A stretch of DNA of 64,000 bases from Mycobacterium sp. JS623. Lineage in GTDB: Bacteria; Actinomycetota; Actinomycetes; Mycobacteriales; Mycobacteriaceae. Each line of letters starts with the position of its first letter. The first letter of the stretch is position 1. The stretch is from contig NC_019966.1 of assembly GCF_000328565.1 (NCBI RefSeq), forward strand, positions 3,658,001 to 3,722,000. The letters run 5' to 3'. The translations under genes were made by a program, and so were the position numbers. The notes under the pieces were generated by a model, which worked only from the letters and a program-made list of their open reading frames with translations, had not been told where the DNA came from and searched no databases. Shown here piece by piece: positions 9,662 to 23,358 of this stretch.

Positions 9662-10783
9662 ATGACCACCGTCGGCCTGCCGCACAGCTTGATCTCGACG
9701 CTGCCCGGTAGCTACTACACCGACCCCACCATCTTTGCGATGGAACAAACACAGATCTTCGAGTCGATGTGGTTCTGCGCGGTGCGGTCCGCCGATCTCG
9801 ACAAGGCGGGTGCGTTCAAGACAGTTCAGGTCGGCAACGAGAGTGTGTTGATCACCCGGTCCCGCACAGGCCAGGTGCGCGCGTTCTTCAACGTTTGCAG
9901 GCATCGCGGTGCGCAGCTGTGCACCGAGGAGAGCGGCGAAACCAAGCGCGCCTTCCAATGCCCTTACCACGCTTGGACTTACGACCTCGACGGCAAGCTG
10001 ATCGCCGCGCCGAACCTGACCAAGATGCCCGATATCGACCGAGTCGAGTACGGGCTGCGCCGCATCGCAATAAAGGAGTGGCTCGGATACGTCTGGGTGT
10101 GCCTCGCCGAGGACCCACCCTCATTCGACGACACGGTTCGCAAGGACGTCAGCGACCGCCTCGGTGAAGTAGCGTTGATCGACCACTACGACGCCGAGCA
10201 TCTGAGCGTCGGGCGCCGGATCCGCTATGACGTGAAGGCGAACTGGAAGCTCATCATCGAGAACTTCATGGAGTGCTACCACTGCGCCACCATTCACCCC
10301 GAGTTGACCGAGGTGCTCCCCGAGTTCGCCGATGGGCTGGCGGTGCAGTACCACGTCGGCCACGGCGCCGAATTCGCCGACGACGTCCGGGGATTCACCA
10401 TCGACGGCTCACAGGGGCTGGACCAGATTCCCGGCGTCACCGCAGAGCAGGACCGGCGCTACTACGCCATCACGATCAAGCCGCAGGTGTTCGTCAACCT
10501 GGTGCCCGACCACGTCATCGTGCACCGCATGTTCCCGATGGCCGCCGATCGCACCGTCGTCGAATGCGACTGGCTGTACCTGCCGCACGTGGTCGAGTCA
10601 GGCAAGGACGTCAGCCGTTCGGTGGAGTTGTTCCACCGCGTCAACGAGCAGGATTTCGCTGCGTGTGAGCGTTGCCAGCCGGCGATGAGCTCACGCACCT
10701 ACCGCGACGGCGGGGTGCTGGTACCCAGCGAGCATCACATCGGCGAGTTCCACAACTGGCTGCAGGCGAAGCTGACCCGATGA
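9662..10783 (+). CDS. gbcA: Rieske non-heme iron oxygenase, glycine betaine monooxygenase-like
   Basis: Oxygenase alpha subunit of 373 residues. Rieske ligands are Cys79/His81 (CRH) and Cys100/His103 (CPYH). The mononuclear iron site is in ENFMECYHCATIH, with His207 and His212. By context it should oxidatively demethylate glycine betaine to dimethylglycine and formaldehyde. I chose ATG 9662 because GAGGAG stands 7 nt before it; an in-frame ATG at 9632, overlapping the reductase stop, would add ten residues. It is the third gene of the operon and ends 5 bp from the convergent iclR gene. Related enzymes act on carnitine or stachydrine, but flanking betA, betB and dimethylglycine/sarcosine genes favour betaine. 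Confidence 0.85.
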   Translation: MTTVGLPHSLISTLPGSYYTDPTIFAMEQTQIFESMWFCAVRSADLDKAGAFKTVQVGNESVLITRSRTGQVRAFFNVCRHRGAQLCTEESGETKRAFQCPYHAWTYDLDGKLIAAPNLTKMPDIDRVEYGLRRIAIKEWLGYVWVCLAEDPPSFDDTVRKDVSDRLGEVALIDHYDAEHLSVGRRIRYDVKANWKLIIENFMECYHCATIHPELTEVLPEFADGLAVQYHVGHGAEFADDVRGFTIDGSQGLDQIPGVTAEQDRRYYAITIKPQVFVNLVPDHVIVHRMFPMAADRTVVECDWLYLPHVVESGKDVSRSVELFHRVNEQDFAACERCQPAMSSRTYRDGGVLVPSEHHIGEFHNWLQAKLTR

Positions 10784-10788
10784 CCGCG

Positions 10789-11568
10789 TCAGTCGAGGTG
10801 GCCCATCCGCTGGCTGACATCCGCCGCGGCGGCGACCACATCGGGGGTCACCTCGCGCATCCGCTCTGCGGTGAATCGGTAGACCGGACCGGATACGGAC
10901 AGCGCCGCGATCACGCCACCGGTGTGGTCGCGGATCGGGGCGGCGACGGCGTTCAGGCCCTCCTCGAGTTCCTCGATCGACTGTGCGTAGCCGTCGCGCG
11001 CAGCGGCCTCGATCTGCGCCTCGAGCTCCCGTTGCGACGTGATCGTGTGCGGGGTGAGTCGGGTAAGTCCCGCCGCTGCCAACATCTTTCGACGGTCGTC
11101 GGGTGCCATGTAGGCGAGCAGAATCTTGCCGCTCGACGTGGCGTGCAGCGGCGTCAGCTCACCGACCCAGTTGTGCGTGGCAACTGCACTCGGCCCGCGC
11201 GCCTGGTCGATGTTGACGACGAAGTGCGAGCGCCGCACCGCGATATTGACCGTTTCGCCGAGCGCAGATGCGAGCTGTTCGCACACCGCACGGGACTGAT
11301 GCGTGACGTCCAGTTGACCGGGCACCGCGCTGGCCAGCCGAAGGATGCCGAAGCCCAGCCGGTACTTTCCGCGTTCCTGGGTCTGCTCGACCAGTTCGCG
11401 TTCCTCGAGCGCCGCGAGCAGTCGGAACGCCGTCGACTTGTGCACGCCGATGTCCGCGGCGACCTCGCTGACACCGGCTTCGCCACGTTGGGCCAGGATT
11501 TCCAGCACGCTGATGGCGCGATCGACAGACTGCACGCCGCCGGTGCTCTCACCCCGCTCGTTGCTCAT
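10789..11568 (-). CDS. IclR-family transcriptional regulator
   Basis: One-component regulator of 259 residues. An N-terminal winged helix-turn-helix spans about residues 12-75 (AISVLEILAQ, VHKSTAFRLLAALEE). It is followed by the IclR effector-binding domain, with the conserved segment SSGKILLAYM. The gene is divergent from betA, separated by about 100 bp that carry three tandem 17-bp boxes, so autoregulation and control of betA are likely. The same boxes precede betB and the Rieske operon. I infer that it is the choline/betaine catabolism regulator. Whether it activates or represses, and its ligand, cannot be read from sequence. Confidence 0.92.
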   Translation of the reverse strand: MSNERGESTGGVQSVDRAISVLEILAQRGEAGVSEVAADIGVHKSTAFRLLAALEERELVEQTQERGKYRLGFGILRLASAVPGQLDVTHQSRAVCEQLASALGETVNIAVRRSHFVVNIDQARGPSAVATHNWVGELTPLHATSSGKILLAYMAPDDRRKMLAAAGLTRLTPHTITSQRELEAQIEAAARDGYAQSIEELEEGLNAVAAPIRDHTGGVIAALSVSGPVYRFTAERMREVTPDVVAAAADVSQRMGHLD

Positions 11569-11569
11569 A

Positions 11570-11625
11570 GCGCAACTATACGAGACTTCGTTGCATATAG
11601 CGAAACTTGATGCGTATCACGCTTC
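11570..11625 (+). promoter_or_regulatory. Candidate IclR operator, three tandem boxes between iclR and betA
   Basis: GCGCAACTATACGAGAC (11570-11586, strong right half), GTTGCATATAGCGAAAC (11590-11606, best match) and GATGCGTATCACGCTTC (11609-11625, weak) are spaced 20 and 19 bp. The first box abuts the iclR start codon, as expected if bound regulator blocks its own transcription. Confidence 0.65.
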
Positions 11626-11664
11626 ACGGCAATAGCCTTTGAACACGTCTGCAGGAGGACAGCG

Positions 11665-15835
<4,171 letters not shown>

Positions 15836-15837
15836 TC

Positions 15838-16470
15838 TCAATGCCCTCTGGCGATCCATTCGGTTAGATGGGGTGCCTCGGTGCCGATGGTGGTGCCGTC
15901 GCCGTGCCCGGTGTGCACCCGCGTCTCCTCGGGCAATGTGAACAACCGCTCGCGGATGGAGTCCACGATCGTGGGGAAGTCCGAGAACGACCGTCCGGTG
16001 GCGCCAGGCCCGCCGCTGAACAACGTGTCGCCGGAGAACAACACTCCGGCCTCAGGCGCGTACAGGCAGCACGAACCAGGCGAATGCCCGGGAGAACGGA
16101 TGACCTCGATCTCGGTGCCCGCCACGCCGATTCGCTGTCGGTCGTCGAGACTCCAGTACGGCTCCTCTGGGTGGGTCATCTTCCACAGCACATCGTCGCC
16201 GGGGTGCAGCAAAACCGGGCAGTGCAACCGCTCCCCGAGTTCGGGGGCGACGGTCACGTGGTCGTTGTGACCGTGCGTGCAGATGACCGCGGTAACGTTG
16301 CGGCCTGCGACGGCGTCGATGATCGGCTGAGCCTGGTGCGCGGCGTCGATGATCACGACGTCGCTGTCGTCACCGACGAGCCAGATGTTGTTGTCGACCT
16401 CCCAGGTTCCCCCGTCCAGCGCGAAAGTGCCCTTGGTGACGACGCGTTCGATGCGTAGCGTCCCGCTCAC
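15838..16470 (-). CDS. Metallo-beta-lactamase-fold hydrolase, possible S-formylmycothiol hydrolase
   Basis: Glyoxalase II-like hydrolase of 210 residues. Metal ligands are HGHNDH (His66, His68, Asp70, His71), His129 in SPGHSPGS, Asp148 in FSGDTLF and His189 in HTGHGD. Its start overlaps the stop of the mycothiol-dependent formaldehyde dehydrogenase gene by 4 bp, and the same pair is adjacent in M. tuberculosis (Rv2259-Rv2260, recalled). MscR forms a formyl thioester of mycothiol, and a thioesterase of this fold could release formate; this role is inferred from coupling. It is the last gene of the sox operon. Confidence 0.85.
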   Translation of the reverse strand: MSGTLRIERVVTKGTFALDGGTWEVDNNIWLVGDDSDVVIIDAAHQAQPIIDAVAGRNVTAVICTHGHNDHVTVAPELGERLHCPVLLHPGDDVLWKMTHPEEPYWSLDDRQRIGVAGTEIEVIRSPGHSPGSCCLYAPEAGVLFSGDTLFSGGPGATGRSFSDFPTIVDSIRERLFTLPEETRVHTGHGDGTTIGTEAPHLTEWIARGH

Positions 16471-17552
16471 AGCACGACGACCGAACGCAGCACCTCGCCA
16501 CGATGCATGGTGTCGAACGCCTCCTCGACCTGGTCGAGCTTGATGCGCTCGCTGACGAACTTGTCCAGCGGCAGGCGGCCCTGCCGGTAGAGGTCGACGA
16601 GCGCAGGAAAGTCACGCTCGGGCAGGCAGTCGCCGTACCATGACGACTTCAACGCGCCGCCGCGCGAGAAGAAGTCGATGAGCGGCATCTCGAGTTTCAT
16701 GTCGGGGGTGGGCACACCGACCAGGACGACGGTGCCTGCGAGGTCGCGCGCATAGAAGGCCTGCTTCCAGGTTTCCGGCCTGCCTACCGCATCGATGACG
16801 ACGTCGGCTCCGAAGCCGCCGGTCAATTCCTGCACCGCCTCCACCGCGTCCACTTTCGACGCATCGATCGTGTGGGTAGCGCCCAATTCCGTTGCCATCT
16901 GCAGCTTCTTGGGATCACGGTCAATGGCGATGATCGGCGACGCGCCAGCGAGTCGGGCCCCGGCGATCGCGGCGTCGCCCACTCCGCCGCAGCCGATCAC
17001 TGCCACCGAATCGCCACGCGACACATTGCCGGTGTTCACCGCCGCGCCGAGACCGGCCATCACACCGCAGCCGAGCAGGCCGACCACTGCGGGGTCGGCG
17101 TTCGGGTCGACCTTCGTACATTGCCCTTCGTGCACAAGGGTTTTGTCCGCAAACGCGCCGATGCCCAGCGCAGGGGTCAGCTCGGTGCCGTCGGTCAGCG
17201 TCATCGGCTGGCTGGCATTGAAGGTGTCGAAGCAGTACCAGGGCCGGCCGCGACGACACGCCCGGCAGTTGCCACACACCGCCCGCCAGTTCAGCACGAC
17301 GAAGTCGCCAACCTCAACGTGGGTGACCGCGTTGCCCGCCGACTCGACGATGCCTGCTGCCTCGTGGCCGAGCAGGAAGGGAAACTCGTCGTTGATTCCA
17401 CCGTCACGGTATGTCAGATCGGTGTGGCATACGCCGCATGCCTGAATGCGCACGACGACATCGTTCGGGCCTGGATCGGGGATGACGATGTCGACGAGCT
17501 CGACGGGAGCCCCCTTGCTGCGAGCGATGACACCCTGAACCTGCTGTGGCAT
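16467..17552 (-). CDS. mscR: S-(hydroxymethyl)mycothiol dehydrogenase
   Basis: Zinc-dependent medium-chain dehydrogenase of 361 residues that oxidises the spontaneous formaldehyde-mycothiol adduct with NAD. The catalytic zinc ligands are in CGVCHTD (Cys39) and LLGHEAAG (His63). The structural zinc cysteines are 93, 96, 99 and 107. The NAD motif [12 protein letters not shown] is near residue 185. Mycothiol dependence is a family inference, consistent with an actinobacterial host. It lies 49 bp behind the DgcA-like gene on the same strand and overlaps the MBL gene. Betaine and dimethylglycine demethylation generate formaldehyde, so co-transcription with the demethylases is a detoxification measure. 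Confidence 0.92.
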   Translation of the reverse strand: MPQQVQGVIARSKGAPVELVDIVIPDPGPNDVVVRIQACGVCHTDLTYRDGGINDEFPFLLGHEAAGIVESAGNAVTHVEVGDFVVLNWRAVCGNCRACRRGRPWYCFDTFNASQPMTLTDGTELTPALGIGAFADKTLVHEGQCTKVDPNADPAVVGLLGCGVMAGLGAAVNTGNVSRGDSVAVIGCGGVGDAAIAGARLAGASPIIAIDRDPKKLQMATELGATHTIDASKVDAVEAVQELTGGFGADVVIDAVGRPETWKQAFYARDLAGTVVLVGVPTPDMKLEMPLIDFFSRGGALKSSWYGDCLPERDFPALVDLYRQGRLPLDKFVSERIKLDQVEEAFDTMHRGEVLRSVVVL

Positions 17553-17601
17553 GACAAAGACCTCTCTGGGTAGTAGATGAACGTGGACTGAAAGTCGTTG
17601 C

Positions 17602-19647
17602 TTAGAGCGCCAGGCACAACCGGTACGCGTCGAACACCGCGGCGTGAATGTTGCGGCTGGCGACCGCGTCGCCGATGCGGAACAGCTGGTAGCGACCGTC
17701 CGGATTGCGCCGCACCGATTGCGGACTCAGGTCGAGCAGCGCCTGCTGGTCCACCTCGCCGAGGTTCGACGAGGCAGCCACCAGCGAGAAGTACAGCTCG
17801 TCCGACGGTAGCGTGCCGTGCTCCACGACGACCTGATCGACGATGCGTTGCCGAGTGACGTGTGCGTATTCGTTGTACAGGTCGGCTTCCAGTCGGCCGT
17901 CCTTGCGGCGCACCGCGGTCAGCCGCTCATTGAGTGTGACGCGCACATCGTGTTCGGCGAACACCTTGAAGTAGCCGGGGTAGTTGACCCCGCCGACATC
18001 GGGAGCCAACACCCGCTCCGGCGTGACGAATTCGATCTTCGCGCCCGCGCGGGCCAGGACCTCTGCGGCGTCGAGACCGGGATGCTGGCCGTTGTCGTCG
18101 AACAGCAGCACGTCACCCTTGACCCTGACGGCGCCGCTCAGCACGTCCCAGCCATCGGAGACCAGTTGTGCTCCCTCGGTGAGGAATTCGGTGTTCGGGA
18201 CACCACCGGTGGCGATCACGACGAGATCCGAATCTTCGGCCAGCACCTCGTCGGCCTCGGCATAGGTGTTGTACCGAATGTCGACGTCGAGGTGTTTGCA
18301 CTCGGCCAGTCGCCAGTCGATGATCCCGATCAGGTCGCGCCGTCGCGGCGACGACGACGCGAGGCGGATCTGGCCGCCCGCCGCATCGCTGGCCTCCAGC
18401 ACCACCACCCGGTGTCCACGCAGACCGAGCACCCGCGCCGCCTCCAGGCCTGCAGGCCCGGCGCCGACGACGACGGCCTTCCGCGGTGTGCCTGTCGCCG
18501 CGGGTACGTGGTGCGGCAACCGGTCTTCCCGACCCGTCGCGGGATTGTGGATGCACTTGGCGTCGCGGGCCTGGTAGATCTCATCGAGGCACAGACTGGC
18601 GCCTACGCAGGGCCGGATCCGGTCCTCTTCTCCCGCTTGGATTTTCGCAACGATGTGCGGATCGGCGATGTGCGCGCGGGTCATCCCGACCAGGTCGAGT
18701 AGGCCGTCGCGGATGGCATGCCTGGCGGTGGCCACATCGTTGATCCGGGAGGCGTGCATCACCGGCACGCCGACTTGGCGTTTGATTTCGCCCGCGAACT
18801 CCAGATGCGGCGCAACGGGTGTGCCCATCGGCGGGATGACCCTGGACAACGCCTCGTCACTGCCCATGTATCCCCGGATGATGCTGAAGAAGTCGACGCC
18901 CTCTGCGACGACCTGATGAGCGATCGCGAGCGCCTCCTCTCGGCCGAGGCCGCCCGGCATCTCCTCGTCGAAGGACATCCGGATGCCTACGGCGAAGTCG
19001 GGTCCTGCGGCCTCGCGCACCGCGCGAATAACCCGGAGCGGGAAGCGCATCCGGTTCGCGAGGCTGCCGCCGAACTCGTCGTCGCGATGATTGGTCAGCG
19101 GGGACCAGAACGCATCGAGCAGATGGGTGTAACCCTCGATCTCGACGCCGTCAAGACCCGCCTCGCGGCAGCGCGCGGTGGCGTCGGCGTAGGCCCGCAC
19201 GATGCGGTCCATATCCCATTCCTCGGCCACCTTCGGGAAGGCTCGGTGCGCGGGTTCGCGCAACGGCGAGGGATAGACCACCGGCAGCCAGTCGCCGTCG
19301 TAGTTGCTGGTCCGCCGCCCCAGATGGGTGATCTGACACATCACCGCCGTGCCGTGCTCGTGCACGCCGTAGGCGAGTTCCCGTAGCCACGGCACGACCT
19401 CGTCCTTGTAGACATGCATATTGCCGAACGCAGCCGGACTGTCGGGCGCAACGATCGCGGACCCGCCGATCATCGTCAGGCCGATGCCGCCCTTCGCCTT
19501 TTCCTCGTGGTAAAGGCGGTAGCGCTCCTTGGGCATCCCGTCCTCGGTGTAGGACGGCTCGTGCGACGTGCTGACCACCCGGTTGCGCAGGGTGAGCTGC
19601 TTCAGCTCGAAGGGCTGCATCAACGGGTCGATGAGCTGGCGGGTCAT
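17602..19647 (-). CDS. DgcA-like FMN/[Fe-S] oxidoreductase, probable N-demethylase
   Basis: Protein of 681 residues. An N-terminal Old Yellow Enzyme-type TIM barrel covers about residues 1-360 ([12 protein letters not shown], then [12 protein letters not shown]). It is followed by an iron-sulfur linker and by a C-terminal FAD/NAD-binding domain ([20 protein letters not shown]). This is the trimethylamine dehydrogenase/dienoyl-CoA reductase architecture, shared with Pseudomonas dimethylglycine demethylase DgcA. The linker reads CVGASLC and later [10 protein letters not shown], so the second of four usual cysteines is alanine. Its start overlaps the soxG stop (ATGA). No DgcB-like partner is seen. 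Substrate is probably a methylated glycine; another secondary or tertiary amine is possible. Confidence 0.8.
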   Translation of the reverse strand: MTRQLIDPLMQPFELKQLTLRNRVVSTSHEPSYTEDGMPKERYRLYHEEKAKGGIGLTMIGGSAIVAPDSPAAFGNMHVYKDEVVPWLRELAYGVHEHGTAVMCQITHLGRRTSNYDGDWLPVVYPSPLREPAHRAFPKVAEEWDMDRIVRAYADATARCREAGLDGVEIEGYTHLLDAFWSPLTNHRDDEFGGSLANRMRFPLRVIRAVREAAGPDFAVGIRMSFDEEMPGGLGREEALAIAHQVVAEGVDFFSIIRGYMGSDEALSRVIPPMGTPVAPHLEFAGEIKRQVGVPVMHASRINDVATARHAIRDGLLDLVGMTRAHIADPHIVAKIQAGEEDRIRPCVGASLCLDEIYQARDAKCIHNPATGREDRLPHHVPAATGTPRKAVVVGAGPAGLEAARVLGLRGHRVVVLEASDAAGGQIRLASSSPRRRDLIGIIDWRLAECKHLDVDIRYNTYAEADEVLAEDSDLVVIATGGVPNTEFLTEGAQLVSDGWDVLSGAVRVKGDVLLFDDNGQHPGLDAAEVLARAGAKIEFVTPERVLAPDVGGVNYPGYFKVFAEHDVRVTLNERLTAVRRKDGRLEADLYNEYAHVTRQRIVDQVVVEHGTLPSDELYFSLVAASSNLGEVDQQALLDLSPQSVRRNPDGRYQLFRIGDAVASRNIHAAVFDAYRLCLAL

Positions 19648-20228
19648 AGCGAGTACTCCTCGGCTGCGTCGAGCAGCCAGTCGGCCAGATAGCGGGCAAA
19701 AGACGAGCGCACCAGAATCCGATAGTCGTCACCGGATCCGTTGACGGCCATCAGGATGACGCCGGCCTGACCGAGGATCGTCTCCGCGGCGGTGCCCTCA
19801 CTGAAGGCCCGCGGATGCAGATCGAGTGCGCACCCCTTGGCCAACACGTCGCGGGTGTGCGGGCCAATCAGCCTCAGCGTGGTGCGCTGCCCCGACACGT
19901 CGACTGCGGCGCCGCCGTGCGCTGCAACCGCCTCGCGCAGCCGCGCCTCCAACTCGGGGCCCGCCAGCGCGGTGCCGGTCACCAACCACTCATCGGGACC
20001 CTGCCAGATCACCGTGGTATCAGCGTTTTTCGCGTAGGTCGACGCGGTCGTCGGCAGCTCGATACCGAGGACCTCCGTCGCTGCCTGCGCACCCGGCCCA
20101 GCAGGGTCGACTCGCAGGTCGACCATCGTGACGAACGGTTCCTCAACGATCGCAACCGAATTCGTCAGCGCTGCAAAGCGTGCGGCCCACGGCTGCAGCG
20201 GGCTCGTGCGGTCCAACGTGTCAGCCAT
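19644..20228 (-). CDS. soxG: Sarcosine oxidase gamma subunit
   Basis: Gamma subunit of heterotetrameric sarcosine oxidase, 194 residues, a GcvT-like fold thought to help hold the complex together. Recognisable segments are WQGPDEWLVTG and the YLADWLLDAAEEY-type end. The start ATG 20228 lies inside the end of soxA (8-bp overlap) and the stop overlaps the next gene, so translation is coupled along the operon. The longer open frame reaching to 20765 is within soxA and was rejected. Order soxB-D-A-G is the standard one. Confidence 0.88.
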   Translation of the reverse strand: MADTLDRTSPLQPWAARFAALTNSVAIVEEPFVTMVDLRVDPAGPGAQAATEVLGIELPTTASTYAKNADTTVIWQGPDEWLVTGTALAGPELEARLREAVAAHGGAAVDVSGQRTTLRLIGPHTRDVLAKGCALDLHPRAFSEGTAAETILGQAGVILMAVNGSGDDYRILVRSSFARYLADWLLDAAEEYSL

Positions 20229-23061
20229 CGCGGCGCGCTCCTTCCGGGTCCACCAGCACCGAACCGGTGACCTCCACCGGCACCAAAGTTCCCTCGACGG
20301 GCACATGCAGGGTTTCGCCGATGCGCGACTGACCCGCCTTGACCAGCGCCAGCGCGAAGGTTCGGCCGAGCTCGGCGCTGCGGTAGCTCGACGTGACGTG
20401 GCCCAGCATGGGCACCGGTGGCGGCGGCAATGCGTCGTCATCGCAGAACTCGACGATCTGCGAGCCTTCCGGCAGCCGCGTGACCCGGTCGACGGGCAAC
20501 AGGCCGACGAGCTGCTTGCGCAACGGGTTCTGGTTCTCGACCCGGCTGAACGAGCGCTTGCCGATGAAGTCGGGCTTCTTCTTGGACACCGCCCAGGCCA
20601 TACCGAGATCGTGCGGGGAAACCGTGCCGTCGGTGTCCTGCCCGATGATCGGGTAGCCCTTTTCCGCGCGCAGCACGTGCATGGTCTCCGTGCCGTACGG
20701 GGTGATGCCGTGGCGGCGGCCCGCCTCGAGCAACCGCTCCCACACCGCGGGCGCGTGCCACGCATTCACGTTGACCTCGTATGCGAGTTCACCGGAGAAG
20801 CTGACGCGCGCAACCCGAATGGGTACGTCGTCCAGGCTGGTGTCGCGCCACGTCATGAACGGGAACGCGTCGTTCGACACATCGAGATCGCCGAACACCG
20901 CTCCGATGACGTCGCGGGACCGTGGACCGACGACCGGGAACGTCGCCAAGTGGTCGGTCACTGAGGTGAGTGCGACCTGCAGTTGCGGCCACTCGGTCTG
21001 CAGCCACTCCTCCATCCAGTCAAGGATCTTCGCCGCACCGCCGGTGGTGGTGTACACCAGGAAACGATCCTCGGCGACGCGCAGCACGGTGCCGTCATCG
21101 ATCACCATTCCGTCGACACCACACATCACGCCGTACCTGATCGAGCCGACCTTCAGGCTGCTCATCAAGTTCGTGTAAATGCGGTCCAAAAGCTCTGCGG
21201 CATCGCGCCCCTGGACGTCGATCTTGCCGAGCGTCGAGCCGTCCAGGATGCCGACACCGCTGCGCGCCGAAGCACATTCGCGAAGCACCGCAGCATCCAT
21301 ATCCTCACCGGGATGCGGGTAATGCCGCGGGCGCTTCCACTGCCCGACGTCCTCGAACACTGCGCCCTGCGCGATATGCCAGTCGTGCAGTGCGGTCGTG
21401 CGGACCGGATCGAACAGTGCGCCACGGTCGCGTCCAGCCAGCGCGGCGAACGCGACCGGTGTGTAGGGCGGCCGGAATGTGGTGGTGCCCAATGCTTCGA
21501 TGGGCAGGCCGAGCAGTTCGGCAGTGATGCCGGAAGCGATCACCCCGGACGTCTTGCCTTGGTCGTGCGCCGTCCCGATGGTGGTGTATCGCTTGATGTG
21601 TTCGACCGACCGCATGCCGGCACCGACGGCACGCGCTACGTCCGCGACCGTGGCGTCACGCTGCACATCGACGAACTGGTCCTGATCGCGGCCTGGTACC
21701 CGCCACAACACCAAACCAGGGCTAGCCGGGACGTCGAGAACCTCGGGCAGCGGATCCTGCGGTGCCAGACCGAGCGCTGACGCAGCCGAGTCGCGGCCTT
21801 CGCGCAGGCAGCCCTCCAGATCCATCACGCCGTTCGCCGAACCCGCGACGCTCACCCCGGCGAGCTGCTCGTGAGGAACGAAGGCGCCGAGCGCCGCGTC
21901 ATAGCGCAGCACTCCGCGCACCTGGCTGAAGAGGTGCACTGCCGGGTTCCAGCCACCGCTGACCAACAGTGTGTCGCACGAAACCGGCTCGACAGCATCG
22001 ACATTCACGCCGTCAAAGTCGGCGACCAGAGCCTCGACGATGCAGTCGGCACCGCGCGTTCCGGTCACCACCGCGCCGGCGCGCAATGGGATGTCACGTT
22101 GTTCGCACTCCTGCCGCAGGCGCTCGGACACCGCGGTGCGAGCATCGACGATCGCCTCGATATGCACCCCCGCATCGGCGAGGTCGAAGGCCGCCGCGTA
22201 GGCGCTGTCGTTGGTGGTGAAGACCACCGACGTCCGTCCGACCAGCACGCCGTAGCGGTGCAGGAATGTCCTTGCACTGTGCGCCAACATGATTCCGGGC
22301 AGGTCATTGTCGGCGAAGACGATGGGCCGCTCGTGGGCACCGGTCGCGATCAGCACGTGGCGGGCGCGGATCCGCCATACCCGCTGACGCGACACCCCCG
22401 CGGGAGCCGCCGCGCCGAGGTGGTCGGTGCGGCGCTCGAGTGCGAGCACGAAGCCGTCGTCGTAGTGGCCGAATGCGGTGGTGCGCTGCAGGTGTCGCAC
22501 CTCGGGGTACGTGGCGAGCTCATCGACGGCGGTGCGCACCCATTCGGTCGCCGCCGCGTCATCGATGCGCTCGTTGCCGCCCAGCAGCGAACCGCCTGCC
22601 TCGGACTGCTCGTCCACCAATACCACCCGCGCGCCGGAACGCGCAGCGGCCAGGGCGGCGGTCAGGCCCGCGGGGCCGGCGCCAACGACAAGCACGTCCG
22701 CGTGCGCATGCATCGCGTCATAGCGCGCCGAGTCGGCGATATCGGCCAGCCGGCCCTGGCCCGGAAGACCGCGGGCGGCGAGACCGTCGTGCAACTCGAC
22801 CGTCGACGCCAGCAGCATCGGCTCAGGGAACGGCGCCTCGATCTGCACCAGCCCGCCGGTATCCTCGGCCCATGCGGCCGAAATACCGCGCGGACGGCCG
22901 AGTTTGACGCTCGACGCGATCTTGCGCACGCCGTGCGCCAATAACGCCGAGGCCAGTGTGTCGCCGCGGTGGCCGGTGTAGGTACGCCCGTCGAATGTGA
23001 ATTCGTAGCGGCTGCTTCGGTCGATCCGGCCACCGGTTTCGGTGCGGTAGGGCGCGGTCAT
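20221..23061 (-). CDS. soxA: Sarcosine oxidase alpha subunit
   Basis: Large subunit of 946 residues of the enzyme converting sarcosine to glycine. Domains in order are an N-terminal ferredoxin-like domain (about 1-100, YEFTFDGRTYTGHRGDTL), a pyridine nucleotide-binding domain (about 125-450, [19 protein letters not shown]), and a C-terminal GcvT-type folate domain (about 570-940, including RAEKGYPIIGQDTDG). The subunit binds NAD, and its folate domain captures the methyl carbon as methylene-THF while the flavin reaction gives hydrogen peroxide. Start ATG 23061 overlaps the soxD stop; the extra open residues to 23223 are inside soxD. Length is close to characterised SoxA proteins. Confidence 0.93.
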   Translation of the reverse strand: MTAPYRTETGGRIDRSSRYEFTFDGRTYTGHRGDTLASALLAHGVRKIASSVKLGRPRGISAAWAEDTGGLVQIEAPFPEPMLLASTVELHDGLAARGLPGQGRLADIADSARYDAMHAHADVLVVGAGPAGLTAALAAARSGARVVLVDEQSEAGGSLLGGNERIDDAAATEWVRTAVDELATYPEVRHLQRTTAFGHYDDGFVLALERRTDHLGAAAPAGVSRQRVWRIRARHVLIATGAHERPIVFADNDLPGIMLAHSARTFLHRYGVLVGRTSVVFTTNDSAYAAAFDLADAGVHIEAIVDARTAVSERLRQECEQRDIPLRAGAVVTGTRGADCIVEALVADFDGVNVDAVEPVSCDTLLVSGGWNPAVHLFSQVRGVLRYDAALGAFVPHEQLAGVSVAGSANGVMDLEGCLREGRDSAASALGLAPQDPLPEVLDVPASPGLVLWRVPGRDQDQFVDVQRDATVADVARAVGAGMRSVEHIKRYTTIGTAHDQGKTSGVIASGITAELLGLPIEALGTTTFRPPYTPVAFAALAGRDRGALFDPVRTTALHDWHIAQGAVFEDVGQWKRPRHYPHPGEDMDAAVLRECASARSGVGILDGSTLGKIDVQGRDAAELLDRIYTNLMSSLKVGSIRYGVMCGVDGMVIDDGTVLRVAEDRFLVYTTTGGAAKILDWMEEWLQTEWPQLQVALTSVTDHLATFPVVGPRSRDVIGAVFGDLDVSNDAFPFMTWRDTSLDDVPIRVARVSFSGELAYEVNVNAWHAPAVWERLLEAGRRHGITPYGTETMHVLRAEKGYPIIGQDTDGTVSPHDLGMAWAVSKKKPDFIGKRSFSRVENQNPLRKQLVGLLPVDRVTRLPEGSQIVEFCDDDALPPPPVPMLGHVTSSYRSAELGRTFALALVKAGQSRIGETLHVPVEGTLVPVEVTGSVLVDPEGARRDG

Positions 23062-23336
23062 GAGGTCACCGGCTTCTGCTCGGCCATGCGGTAGACGCCA
23101 TGGAACCGATAGGTCGCGGTGTCGCGCACCGCATTGAACCAGCGCCGGCACCCGGCGCTGTGCACCCACCGCTCGGCGAAGTTGCCCTTGGTGTTGGCAC
23201 GAAAGAACACGTAGTGCGCCCATTGCTCATCGGTCAGCGCGTACGGATCCTCGGGATAAGCGACGTGTGCCTGGCCGCCGTAGTGGAATTCGGTCTCTTC
23301 CCGCGGCCCGCAGTACGGGCATTGGATGAGTTGCAT
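23058..23336 (-). CDS. soxD: Sarcosine oxidase delta subunit
   Basis: Small zinc-binding subunit of 92 residues. The first zinc pair is CPYC at residues 6-9, and further ligands come from the conserved WVHSAGCRRWF region. The ATG at 23336 gives MQLIQCPYCGPREE, the normal family start; the frame is open further upstream into soxB but without homology. It lies 22 bp behind soxB and overlaps soxA by 4 bp. Confidence 0.92.
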   Translation of the reverse strand: MQLIQCPYCGPREETEFHYGGQAHVAYPEDPYALTDEQWAHYVFFRANTKGNFAERWVHSAGCRRWFNAVRDTATYRFHGVYRMAEQKPVTS

Positions 23337-23358
23337 TGTTTCCCAAGCCTTTCGAAGA

